Shown here in pieces: positions 1-11,267 of a stretch of DNA of 64,000 nucleotides. Numbering within the stretch: position 1 is the first letter of the stretch; the number at the start of each line of letters is the position of its first letter. Below the pieces are notes generated by a model. That model was given only the letters and a program-made list of their open reading frames with translations, did no database searches and was not told the origin of the DNA. This stretch comes from Calliopum simillimum (taxonomy: Eukaryota; Arthropoda; Insecta; Diptera; Lauxaniidae): the NCBI GenBank assembly GCA_951812925.1, contig OX638371.1, positions 33,454,101 through 33,518,100 of the forward strand, written 5' to 3'. Position numbers and translations under genes: made by a program.

Positions 1-739
1 CTAGCTGATCGTCTTCGGAAGTTATGCACATTTTTGTGTTCATGGTATGCACTTGCATGAAAACCATATAAAATTAAAAAAAATTAAGAAATGCATTTTG
101 CAATGCTGAATCCGAATCCAGCCTTAAAATTGCTGTATCTCATACGGTTTTTGAGATATCTTAGCTATATAGCTTGAACACGGAACATTTATACGTAGAA
201 TCCGATACAATTATTTTATTTATTTTTTAATGAACTAATTTCAAATGACACTCTTTTTAAAGAAGATGGAGTCCATCGAACGACGACTCCTGTGGATTCC
301 ATCAAGACAACTCGGAAGTTTAGGTCTTAGAATCTAGATCCTAATGATTTAGGTAAAATTAATCTCACGACAGTGACGAGATCTATAAATAGTCTAGAAA
401 TGCTCATTCTGGGAAAAAGGATGTACAAAAGATCTTTTAAATGCTAAAAAATACATTTGCTCAGTGGTCAAAATTCGACCACAAATGATATTGGTTCTTT
501 TTGGACACTTTTAGTACTTTTTTGTTGCTATTTGGTACGAAATAGAAAAGCTCATTTATCATCCCTGGTACAATTGAAGCGAAATAAAAAGAAAACAAAA
601 ACCATGAAATTAGTGCTACGATTTTTTGTATTTCTCTTTGTGCTTTATCCTTTTTTCAGCTCTGTGTGACCGTGTATTTTGTTGTGGTTAGTATTGAAAA
701 ACTTGTTTATAATTTTTCCTGGCTTAGAGACAAAATATT
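1..739. other. Unannotated AT-rich DNA
   Basis: No protein motif, inverted repeat or tandem repeat is recognisable. The small open frames here have no domain features and are treated as chance frames. Confidence 0.5.
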
Positions 740-978
740 CAGGCATGTTCTGAAATCCGATTCACTTCGGAAACGGAATGAAAGCAATCTTCAAGAGCTC
801 CGCATTTCGATTATTAAAACCAAATCGGATTTATGTTTCGGTAAATCGAAAATGAACCATTATCATATTTTATTTGTTGAAATACAAATCCGATTCCATC
901 TTATTTGTAGCAATGCAGAGCTCTTGAGGATTGCTTTCATTCCGTTTCCGAAGAGAATCGGATTTCAGAACATGCCTG
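740..978. mobile_element. Foldback MITE, copy 1
   Basis: The segment begins CAGGCATGTTCTGAAATCCG and ends with its reverse complement. The arms continue inward: AAGAGCTC-type sequence near 793 pairs with GAGCTCTTGAGGAT near 918, and GGAATGAAAGCAATC pairs with GATTGCTTTCATTCC. It is essentially one 239-bp hairpin with no coding capacity. A second copy lies at 38315-38553, which supports a mobile origin. The target duplication is unclear; ATT flanks both sides here. Confidence 0.8.
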
Positions 979-2507
979 ATTAACATAATTTTAAATATGT
1001 GCACATCTACAAAATACCTTTCTAATGGTGCAAAATTTAAAGTCGTAATCCATTTCTAACATAATAAAAAAAGATGGACCAGTTCTTGTTTTGCGTATTA
1101 ATATATAGATAAAGATAGCCTTTCATTTTATGTGCTATTTGTGGTATTATTTATATCGTTGTATTCATGGTTGCAGGTACTGTGTCGGTTTTACTTTTGC
1201 ATGGACGTGAGTTGCTACTGAAGTTTCCGGGAAAAGTTTTCATCGCTTAAGTTTTGGTTCAAGATTCTTTATCGTACACAGCATGTAGTGTAGTAGTAGA
1301 TTTAAATTATCGCTTTGTGGAGTTGTTGCGCATGATATTAATCATGCATCTTTCGACTTTTAGATCAACTTAATTATGAAGTTTGCTCGTAAGGATGATG
1401 ATAAGTATTCACTATGCAGGACACTTTCGTGCTTATTCATTTAAACATCAAATTTTTCACAATACACAGTTTATTTCGATTATCGATCTAATGTTCGGGT
1501 AGTAAAAACTCTCATATGCAAGTGCTATTCCCAATATTCGTGTATTAAATAGCACACTAATTTTTGTAACATCTGCTATGATCTGTTATCTTGAAAGCAA
1601 TAGATTATGTAATCCTAAACGTTTGTCAAAATGTCTAAATTACGCTGGGTGTGTGCGTTTTGCAGTATTGAAAGTCGCATTTTTTTTAAAGAACCGATAA
1701 ATGCATTTCAATAAATGCGTTATCGTCATCAATGCCAATCCTGATAATTATTGCACTCTGCAGGGATGCAGCTCTGATATTTGGAAAACATTGTAAACAA
1801 CCCCACCCAGCAATTTCCAATATGTCCTTTTATTACAAAGAACCCGCATAACGCACTCGAACGTAAGTTTGCAGCGATTGTGTTTGTGTAATTGCGGTAG
1901 GGTGCGGTGCGTTGAGTTGAGTTGCGTTGCTCCTTTTGACGGATATTTTGTTTGACTCCGGCTTTCGCTTCTTCCTTTCAATTGAGATGTAAACTTTGGT
2001 TGTGCGGTTTTTGCCCGTCTTTACTTTTGTCACGAGGGTTGTCCAAACAACAAACAAACTGTTTATTATGGAGTTGTTTATTCTGCTTACATTTTTTACT
2101 TTGAGATTGTGGTCCTTTTTTTTGCTGTTTTCAAAATAAAAAGGGTTTTTTTATTTCTTTCTTTCTTTGGTTATGACAAATATTTGCTAAGCATTAACTT
2201 TGGATATTATTTGGTGATAATTTAGGTAATGTTGAGAAAAGTTAAATTTAGAGAAGGATCTTCTTTTTTTAAAGTTCAACACATAAAAGGATATTTGTTT
2301 AAGAGATTTGTAAATTATTATATTTACTATACCGCACGAATAATTTAAGGTTTTTGAATTTCTTATTCCACTGTTACCGAAAGAACTTTATGATATAGTT
2401 GTCGAATACGTCAGTACTTCGAGATGTCCTAATCTTAAAGTAAAAAAAAAAAAAAAAAATACGGCCTTCTGTTATTTTGAAATTTATATATATATATATT
2501 TATTGGT
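979..2507. other. Unannotated AT-rich DNA with simple repeats
   Basis: No gene or element is recognisable. It contains a run of about 18 A at 2442-2459 and a short TA microsatellite near 2485-2499. The two small overlapping minus-strand frames at 1748-2057 show no domain. Confidence 0.45.
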
Positions 2508-2930
2508 TCTGAACAACATGGCTTCGTTTCTGGACTGTGACAATCACGATCTTTTCTCAAGTTATTGCATTTCTTCTTTTGAATAGGATCATCAAGTCGT
2601 TGTTATTTGTACGAACTCTTCTTAGTTTTATATTTCTAAACTGGGTAAAATGGGTTGCCATTCTGCCTTTTTAAGATGGTTTCAGTCTCACTTATAACAA
2701 GGTAGAATTGGTTTTGTCGATATCATTGTGTTTAACATTGTTCATAAATGATATGCTCTATGCTCAGAATTTAAAATTATTCAGTGTTATTTCTGATGAT
2801 AATAATATTGATAACTTGCAGAGTGATCTTAATAGACTGTTCTCTTGGGGTGAAATAAGTCTATTACTTCTTAATCTATATATAAATAGGCAAACGAAAT
2901 CGATTCAGTCCCTGTTTCTATACCTAAGAA
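2508..2930 (+). pseudogene. LINE reverse-transcriptase relic
   Basis: Fragments of a non-LTR retrotransposon reverse transcriptase are spread over shifting forward frames. Near 2510 the frame reads SEQHGFVSG, the usual QHGF block. Near 2670 it reads FLRWFQSHL, which resembles the LLRWIQSYL block. From 2736 it reads LFINDMLYAQNLKLF, then DNNIDNLQSDLNRLFSWGE and LLLLN, matching FINDI...KxF and the DLxxLxxWxxxNxLxLN block that follows the catalytic YxDD in jockey/I-type LINEs. The YADD core, the GVPQGSxLGP block and most of the protein are deleted or frameshifted. The copy is dead. Clade assignment (jockey/I-like) is inference; the RT identity rests on several ordered blocks. Confidence 0.72.
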
Positions 2931-2963
2931 GGAGCAGTGCATAGGACTATATCTTTCTTAAAA

Positions 2964-3600
2964 GTGGGCGGTGCCACGCCCCTAAATAGAAAAAACGCTC
3001 TCACGACTAAACCACTACATCAATTTTTACGAAATTTGGTATGGAGATATGGTAAGCTCTAAGAAATGATAACATAAGCATTATGTTTTTCAGTGGGCGG
3101 TGCCACGCCCCTAAATGGAAAAAACGCTCTCACGGCTAAGCCACTGCAGCGATTTTCACGAAATTTGGTATGGAGATATGGTAGGCTCTAAGGAACGATA
3201 ACATAAGCATTATGTTTTTTAGTGGGCGGTGCCACGCCCCTAAATAGAAAAAACGCTCTCACGGCTAAGCCACTGCAGCGATTTGCACGAAATTTGGTAT
3301 ACCAAGGGATGAGAATAAGACCTTTATGTTTTTAAGTGGCTGGTGCCACACGCTCACGGCATTGATTTTGGTGAATTTTGGTACGGGGACAGAATGAGAA
3401 GGACGGAAAGATATCAAAAACTTTTTGCTCTTTAGTAGGAATAACACGGCTCTAAATGACAAGCACGCTATTGCAACTAAGCTGCTGCACCGATTTTTAT
3501 GAATGCAGATGACCAGAACCCTAAGGAAGAATATTAAAAGCTTTTTGTGTTTTATCGACTAAGGCTTTATAGTCAGATCGAAATGGTCGAATTTCGGTTA
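2964..3600. repeat. Tandem array, 129-bp unit
   Basis: GTGGGCGGTGCCACGCCCCT starts at 2964, 3093 and 3222, a period of exactly 129 bp. Each copy is followed by AAAAACGCTCTCACG, GCCACTGCAGCGATTT and ACGAAATTTGGTATGG. A fourth, shortened copy starts near 3336 and a very diverged fifth runs to about 3600. The word GGCGGTGCCACGCC is a short imperfect palindrome. The array starts about 30 bp after the LINE relic and could be its tail or an independent satellite. Confidence 0.85.
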
Positions 3601-3619
3601 CAAGGCGAACTCTAGTATA

Positions 3620-4156
3620 TGTAAATAAATTATTATCCCTTTTTCGGATCCAGAACATCATCTCGTCATCTCACCATCTCATCATAAATATAGCCTTTCG
3701 GGCGTGTATTTAAAGTCTGTTTATTCTTTACGGGATATTGCGGTAATATATACTTTATTGTGCTGAAGGCTTCCTTTCACTGAGCAGAAAATATAATAAA
3801 AATGAAGAAAAACATCTTCAATTTTATTATTTTCATATATAAAACAGAGATTTTAACGAGTTTATTAAAAATGAAGTTGGGCAAATTTAAACTCAGGTCA
3901 AAGATCAAACTATTTTTATTGAAGACATACGAATTTAAATTTCAATTAAAAAAAAAATAAATGATCCGCAGGAGGATAAAAACTGACGACCATCCGAATT
4001 ATATATAGAAACATGTTATTTTACTTACAAACTCATTGACCAATGTGATGAACATTTGTGTATTAAGAAAATTTTGAAACAGAAATGTCTCTCGTAACAA
4101 AATTTTATATTTGAAGGTATGCATCCTCAAAAAATATTTTTTTTGTATGCTTCCTT
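3620..4156. other. Unannotated AT-rich DNA
   Basis: Nothing identifiable beyond a short CATCTCGTCATCTCACCATC-like simple repeat near 3658-3685. Confidence 0.4.
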
Positions 4157-4484
4157 AAAGCCGCTTCAGACTATCTGAGAAGTCATAGAGAAACTCTTAT
4201 GACTTGTCAAATATGGCAACTCTGATAGTGTGAAATAAATTTATTACATAAATGATTTATCAGGAGAAAACTCATATGATTTTTTTTTTGGCATTCGATT
4301 TGAATCTATTTGAAAAGAGAAGTCATAGGAATTCTAAAATTTTTTAATGTTGTTTGAAAAATAATAATTAAAAAAATTTGAACAAAATAAATTAAAAACA
4401 ATAAAAATTTGACAGTCAGAGAAAAAATCAAATAGAAAAACATAAGAAAACGAAAATGATTTCTCAGATAGTCTGAAGTGTCTT
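4157..4484. mobile_element. Short MITE with about 28-bp inverted ends
   Basis: The left end reads AAAGCCGCTTCAGACTATCT and continues GAGAAGTCAT. The reverse complement of the right end reads AAAGACACTTCAGACTATCT and continues GAGAAATCAT. The interior is AT-rich and non-coding. No target duplication is clear, so the exact ends may be off by a few bases. Confidence 0.7.
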
Positions 4485-5440
4485 TTACAAAAATCATATA
4501 TTCGTATTCAATTTCAATTCATTTCAATTCAATTCAAAAAAAAAATATATAAAAAGATAAGGTCTAAAATAAAAAAAAAGGAAAAAAACAAAATAATACG
4601 TATGGTTCATTTCATCTCAAATCGTCCAGGCAGTATTTTTTTTTGCATATTATTTTTTTAATAGTTTCTACATTGAAATCGATGAGACACGTATTTTTTC
4701 CTTTTGCTTGATTTTGAGTTCTTTCGTCGTGGGGAATTTTTTTAAATTTGTCTACAAACTCGATTTTGCGCTATTGTTGCATGTCAATTTTCACGGAAAT
4801 TGTGATAACTTTGCGAAAAAACGTCCGATCTTCGTAATTTTTGGTATGTTTGTAGCTAAGAGGTTCCTCTAAAAGAAGAAAATATGATACAGGGTATATT
4901 TCAAAAACTAATTTTTATATCGTCATTTGACAAAAAAAAAAATCAAAAAATTTTTGACTTGAAAAATTTCCAATTGCATCAGTTTTTTTTTCTTCATATT
5001 TTTTTTTTTTTTTAAATAGCCATACACATAAACAATATTATGTGATAGCCTCTATTAGCCCAAATTCGTTGTTTGGGAATTATGATTTTTTGAAAAAACA
5101 TTCCCAATTATTTAGTAATTTTGGGCTTCATTCATGATATATGTTATCATTTCGTCAAAAGTGGCTCAATCGTAATGATATTTTGTCTGTCAACAGTCAA
5201 AGGTCCGTTCTAGAATAAAGAATCATGAAGTGTAGTGCATTTTTGGATATTATTTTTAAAATAGAAAAAAAATCAAATGACTTTTAGCCCAAAAATTTTA
5301 GCATTGCTACGATTTGTCCATTCTTTATTACTGTTTTTTTATATCAATTTGTAAGTAGACAATTTTCAGAAGCTTTATTCATACCTTAATTTTGTTTTTT
5401 ATTCAATATTATTTTTCAAACTCCATGCAAGTAGCTACAT
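4485..5440. other. Unannotated AT-rich DNA
   Basis: Long A and T runs, with no coding motif and no convincing inverted repeat. It is probably old transposon debris. Confidence 0.4.
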
Positions 5441-6560
5441 TTATTCGAGTAATTTGATTATTGCTGCAACATTGTTCCACTGGGTCCGCTTGGTCTTTCT
5501 GAACTTTTGTACGTCACGAGCTTCAAGTAATTTGACAGCCACATTTGGAGTATGCTTCTGAAAATTGGCTTTGACCCCTTCAGTGTATAATTGTCGGCAA
5601 TTGGTTTCTTCTTTCTGCTCCATACTTTTTGAATTTTGTAGAACAGATAAACAAATTTTTAGGAAGCCTCCACCACCGTCAATACCTAATTTAATATGCA
5701 TCTCATCAAATTTTCTTTTTTCTTTCGCAAGTTTAGTTAATTTTTTTACATCTTTGCTAAATACAACTTTTTTAGTCGATTGCGTCTTACTTTTTTTAGA
5801 AACTTTATCCACGTTAAACTCTGTGACTTCAAAGTGTTCATGAAGAAAATGTTTAAAGCTTCTTTTAGATTTGGTTCAAAAATATTTCTATTGTTTGCGC
5901 CAGCGCCAGGAGACTCACCCTGGTTTGCTGTGTACCAACACAAAAACCAAACCTTGCAGCTCCTCCAAAGTAAAAAAATGCTCCACCGCACCGACTGCTC
6001 CCAACATCGCCTGGGCCAAGATTCTTCACAATCACACAGTTTCGGCCGCAGAAAGAAACACGTGCTTAAATAACACGTTATAATCCTGTTTGTTTTAGTT
6101 CTTTAAGTTAAATTTAGTTTTTATAGTTTTTTACTTTCGATTTTAGTTTTTACTTCTGATTTTAGTTTTTTCGCAACACACGATGTGCCTGCTGCTGTCA
6201 CAAAAGTCAAGTGTCGTTTTAAATGTATGCATAAAGGAATGACGTCGCAATGGAGAAATCTATTGACGTATATTTTGTCGTTTGACATTTTATTATTGGC
6301 AGCACTGCTGCAAGGGCGCGTTCACAATAGAATGCAAGTCGCGCCGCAGTTAAATAGTCGCTGGCGACACTTTAAACATCTATCATTCGTTGCTACTCGA
6401 ATAGCCGATGCAATCCCATGTACATTTCTTGTAGACAGTCCAAAATTATCGCTTATTTTTAACATATCATCAGTAGAAATTTGCTTACGCTTCAACTTAG
6501 AATTAGATAAATTAGGGTTTATTGTGATAGAGAAAGTTCACTGGTATTTTGATTATCTTG
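5441..6560 (-). pseudogene. Decayed transposon-like gene, fragment 1
   Basis: Read on the minus strand, three blocks follow in order. (1) 6560-6345: a frame with STDDMLKISDNFGLSTRNV and IASAIRVATNDR, a helix-turn-helix-like stretch ending at a stop. (2) About 5885-5840: FEPNLKEAL, then a frameshift. (3) From 5843, HFLHEHFEVTEFNVDKVSKK, leading into a lysine-rich segment and then HIKLGIDGGGGFLKICLSV, with TKRTQWNNVAAIIKLLE at the end. The IDGGGGFLK block looks like a strongly conserved core. I recall similar arthropod repeat-derived proteins but cannot name the family. Sequence between 5890 and 6340 does not continue the protein and is probably an insertion. A related fragment lies at 10130-10427, so this is a multi-copy decayed gene, not a host gene. 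Function unknown. Confidence 0.5.
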
Positions 6561-6579
6561 TTCATTTGAAAGGTCTTTA

Positions 6580-6850
6580 ATCAAATCTCATATCAAATGT
6601 TCCTTTTGTTTTAGAAGTATCTATATATAAATACGTGAACAGTTTTTTTTGCGCCCCTTTTGCGAGCTAACCATTTAACCGATTTTGGATATTATTTTTT
6701 TATATGATAGGTACTGTGGTGTAGAATCCACGAATCTAAAAATTATCCTCATAAGTTGCCATTAAGACATTTAAAAACAGGATCAAAGTTTCCCATATAA
6801 TTACAACAACAACAGCACCCACAGTGTTATGCTGTGCTGATGAGAAAACT
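6580..6850. other. Unannotated spacer before the minisatellite
   Basis: Holds a GCGCCCCTTTTGCGAGCTAA stretch and an ACAACAACAACAGC tract. Nothing is assigned. Confidence 0.35.
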
Positions 6851-6943
6851 AATGAGACAGTGGAGTGGGTGAGATTTTGTTGTTGTTGTTTTTCTCTTGC
6901 TTGCACGAAACCTGTTTCGTTGCGCTCTGTCGACGTTCTGCAT
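6851..6943. repeat. 93-bp leader of the minisatellite, copy 1
   Basis: A non-repetitive block starting AATGAGACAGTGGAGTGGGT and running through TTGTTGTTGTT and CTGTCGACGTTCTGCA. It recurs almost unchanged at 7672-7764, so it was co-duplicated with the adjoining 39-bp units. Confidence 0.85.
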
Positions 6944-9875
6944 CGATATTTTGGATGTTTTTCGATACTTTTGGACTTTTACCGATATTTTGGATGTTTC
7001 TTGATACTTCTAGACTTTTATCGATATTTTGGATGTTTCTCGATACTTCTGGACTTTTATCGATATTTTGGATGTTTTTCGATACTTCTGGACTTTTATC
7101 GATATTTTGGATGTTTCTCGATACTTCTCGATATTTTAAATGTTTTTCGATGCTTTTGGACTTTTACCGATATATTGGATGTTTCTCGATGCTTTTGGAC
7201 TTTTATCGATATTTTGGGTGTTTTTCGATACTTTTGAACTTTTACCGATATGATGGATGTTTCTCAATACTTTTGGACTTTTATCGATATTTTGGATGTT
7301 TCTCGATACTTTTGCACTTTTATCGATATTTTGGATGTTTCTCGATACTTTTGCACTTTTATCGATATTTTGGATGTTTTCCGATACTTTTGAACTTTTA
7401 TCGATATTTTGGATGTTTCTCGATGCTTTTGGACTTATACCGATATTTTGGATGTTTCTCGATACTTTTGGACTTTTATCGATATTTTGGATGTTTCTCG
7501 ATACTTTTGGACTTTAACCGATATTTTGGATGTTTCTCGATGCTTATGGACTTTTACCGATATTTTGGATGTTTTTCGATAATTTTGGTTTTTTACCGAT
7601 ATTTTAGATGTTTCTCGATGCTTTTGGATTTTTATCGATATTTTGGATGTTTCTCGATACTTTTGAAAATTAATGAGACAGTGGAGTGGGTGAGATTTTG
7701 TTGTTGTTGTTTATCTCTTGCTTGCACGAAACCTGTTTCGTTGCGCTCTGTCGACGTTCTGCACCGATATTTTGGATGATTTTCGATACTTGTGGACTTT
7801 TACCGATATTTTGGATGTTTCTTGATACTTCTAGACTTTTATCGATATTTTGGATGTTTCTCGATACTTCTGGACTTTTATCGATATTTTGGATGTTTTT
7901 CGATACTTCTGGACTTTTATCGATATTTTGGATGTTTCTCGATACTTCTCGATATTTTGGATGTTTTTCGATGCTTTTGGACTTTTACCGATATTTTGGA
8001 TATTTCTCGATGCTTTTGGACTTTTATCGATACTTTGGGTGTTTTTCGATACTTTTGAACTTTTACCGATACGTTGGATGTTTCTCAATACTTTTGGACT
8101 TTTATCGATATTTTGGATGTTTCTCGATACTTTTGCACTTTTATCGATATTTTGGATGTTTTCCGATACTTTTGAACTTTTATCGATATTTTGGATGTTT
8201 CTCGATGCTTTTGGACTTATACCGATATTTTGGATGTTTCTCGATACTTTTGGACTTTTATCGATATTTTGGATGTTTCTCGATACTTTTGGACTTTAAC
8301 CGATATTTTGGATGTTTCTCGATGCTTATGGACTTTTACCGATATTTTGGATGTTTTTCGATACTTTTGGTTTTTTACCGATATTTTAGATGTTTCTCGA
8401 TACTTTTGGATTTTTATCGATATTTTGGATGTTTCTCGATACTTTTGGACTTTTATCGATATTTTGGATGTTTCTCGATACTTCTCAATATTTTGTATGT
8501 TTCTCGATACTTCTCGATATTTTGGATGTTTCTCGATGCTTTTGGACTTTTACCGATACTTTGGATGTTTCTCGATACTTTTGGACTTTTATCGATATTT
8601 TGGATGTTTCTCGATACTTTTGCACTTTTATCGATAATTTGGATGTTTTTCGATACTTTTGAACTTTTATCGATATTTTGGATGTTTCTCGATACTTTTG
8701 GACTTTTATTGATATTTTGGATGTTTCTCGATACTTTTGGACTTATACCGATATTTTGGATGTTTCTCAATACTTTTGGACTTTTATCGATATTTTGGAT
8801 GTTTCTCGATACTTTTGGACTTTTACCGACATTTTGGATGTTTTTCGATACTTTTGGACTTTTACCGATATTTTAGATGTTTCTCGATGCTATTTGGCTT
8901 TTACCGATATTTTGGATGTTTTTCGATACTTTTGGACTTTTACCGATATTTTAGATGTTTCTCGATACTTTTGGATTTTTATCGATATTTTAGATGTTTC
9001 TCGATACTTTTGGACTTTTACCGATATTTTGGATCTTTCTCGATGCTTTTTGACTTTTACCGATATTTTGGATGTTTTTCGATACTTTTGGACTTTTACC
9101 GATATTTTAGATGCTTCTCGATACTTTTGGATTTTTATCGATATTTTGGATGTTTCTCGATACTTTTGGACTTTTATCGATATTTTGGATGTTTCTCGAT
9201 ACTTTTGCACTTTTATCGATAATTTGGATGTTTTTCGATACTTTTGAACTTTTATCGATATTTTGGATGTTTCTCGATACTTTTGGACTTTTATTGATAT
9301 TTTGGATGTTTCTCGATACTTTTGGACTTATACCGATATTTTGGATGTTTCTCAATACTTTTGGACTTTTATCGATATTTTGGATGTTTCTCGATACTTT
9401 TGGACTTTTACCGATATTTTGGATGTTTTTCGATACTTTTGGACTTTTACCGATATTTTAGATGTTTCTCGATGCTATTAGGCTTTTACCGATATTTTGG
9501 ATGTTTTTCGATACTTTTGGACTTTTACCGATATTTTAGATGTTTCTCGATACTTTTGGATTTTTATCGATATTTTAGATGTTTCTCGATACTTTTGGAC
9601 TTTTACCGATATTTTGGATCTTTCTCGATGCTTTTTGACTTTTACCGATATTTTGGATGTTTTTCGATACTTTTGGACTTTTACCGATATTTTAGATGCT
9701 TCTCGATACTTTTGGATTTTTATCGATATTTTGGATGTTTCTCGATACTTTTGGACTTTTATCGATATTTTGGATGTTTTTCGATACTTTTGGACTTTTA
9801 CCGATATACATACCGATGTTTGTTGATACTTTTGAGATCTTTTCGATATTTTGGATGTTTTCCGATATTTTTTGG
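6944..9875. repeat. 2.9-kb minisatellite, 39-bp unit, higher-order structure
   Basis: The unit consists of CGATATTTTGGATGTTTCT followed by CGATACTTTTGGACTTTTAT, 39 bp in all, repeated roughly 70 times. The two halves align with each other with one indel, so the unit is a diverged dimer of a roughly 20-bp ancestor. Occasional half-unit deletions occur, as near 7125 and 8480. Two higher-order duplications are visible. The leader at 6851 recurs at 7672 (821 bp) while internal marker variants recur at 782 bp, a difference of one 39-bp unit. The variant GATGCTATTT at 8886 recurs as GATGCTATTA at 9471, 585 bp or 15 units later. Because 39 is a multiple of 3 and the unit lacks stops, all three forward frames and some reverse frames stay open. 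I do not read them as genes. Confidence 0.95.
7672..7764. repeat. 93-bp leader of the minisatellite, copy 2
   Basis: Second copy of the 6851-6943 block, differing at only a few bases, inserted between runs of 39-bp units. It marks the junction of the higher-order duplication. Confidence 0.85.
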
Positions 9876-10129
9876 CACAAGCTCTACACCAATTTTTATG
9901 TTATTCGGTTTTGAGATATACTGAGCCTGCTGCATATAAAAAATGTTGCTACGATTAATGAATACTTTATGTTCTGGCTTTCTTTTTTACCAAATGGTAC
10001 TCGGAAAAAGTGTATCTATCTCAAAGTAAAAGGCCAAATTTTGGCCACCGGCGATACTAGTCATAATTATTAGATTGAGTACATAAATGAGGAAGTCCTT
10101 TTTTTCAATTCTGAACGACATCTTTTGCA

Positions 10130-10427
10130 AACTTTTTTATTTTCATTGGATGATTTTCCAAAATAAATTCTCCTAGTTTACATAAATCATGTTCAAAGAA
10201 TTTTTCAGATTGGGATCGAGTATTTTTTTAATTGACTCAAACTTTGAATAGTCGGGTAATACAACATTCCCCTTATTTTCATCTAATTTAGCTGACTTAT
10301 TAATAATTATTTTATAGGTATCACATACAGCATTTGGAAGAAGATTATCATTTTCATTAAATTCAACAAGTTTTTTAATTTGGATTGTAAGAAATTTTAT
10401 AAATATGATCCTAAGTATCATATGCAT
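10130..10427 (-). pseudogene. Decayed transposon-like gene, fragment 2
   Basis: On the minus strand the frame reads LVEFNENDNLLPNAVCDTY, LPDYSKFESIKKI and LDPNLKNSL, then after a +1 shift FFEHDLCKLGEFI. The DPNLKNSL...EHDL arrangement parallels EPNLKEAL...HEHFEV in fragment 1 at about 5885-5820. Both lie on the same strand on either side of the minisatellite. They may be two copies or one element pulled apart; the sequence cannot settle which. No IDGGGG core is visible here. Confidence 0.45.
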
Positions 10428-10439
10428 GAAAAATGAACG

Positions 10440-11267
10440 AAGTTCATTAAATTTTGGAAAGTAATATATATATATGTATATCTATAATGTAACTTGTAAG
10501 TATGTAGTGCATCATTTTCAAATTCAATTAAAGTCTAGAGTGAAGACAATAAACATAGAAATTCAATTTTGAAATTGAATATCTCAAACCAACGTCATGA
10601 TATGAAGTGGCTGCAACAATATACATGTGTACTTAAGTTTATAAACTAAGGACTGAATGGATGCGCTTGTACAACAAACAGATCATCAAGAGCCAACATC
10701 AGTAACAACAGAAACAACAATCACTGCAGTTGAACCGATAATTATCTCAAATATTAACATAAATAATAGTTTTAGCGCGCCATAGCAAAAAGGTAAAACA
10801 ACCAGCCAACTTTTCCGATGATGCATGAACTGACGCCGATATCTATTGTATGATACAGTGCATCATCAACTTAATGTAAGTGGATAAGAAAATTTAATAA
10901 AATATATTGCTTTTGCAATGACTGTGAACTCTCTTAACGAATTTCCTATTTCTTGAATATACTTCTCCAATGACATGTTTCTCTTTACAATAGTAGACGA
11001 CAATCGTCGGATTGTAGAAATCTTCTCATTGACTTTATTCAAGGATTTATCTACAATGTTGTACCCCTACCGAGTGCCTGAATTACCAACAAGCTATCTA
11101 TGAGCTCATTTCTCGTACTACGCTCTTATGATGTATATACCCTTAGCGAATATAACTCTCCTCTGTTGAAAATTCCATTTACTTTCTCGGAAGCACTGTC
11201 GAAGAATTGTTGTCGTAGAAACTCTGCTTTTGGGTAGCTTTGCCCTGATGAACTTGGAATTGAAGTC
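10440..11267. other. Unannotated DNA
   Basis: TATATATATGTATATCTATA simple sequence near 10463 and a CAACAACAG-rich patch near 10690-10730. No gene is recognised. Confidence 0.4.

Noticed and set aside
6944..9875. CRISPR array
   Set aside because: The units are contiguous tandem repeats without unique spacers and the context is eukaryotic.
6824..9924. Many long overlapping open frames (up to 396 codons) with 13-residue repeats
   Set aside because: They arise because the 39-bp satellite unit is a multiple of three and lacks stops. Three forward frames and reverse frames are open at once, and the frames begin and end with the array.
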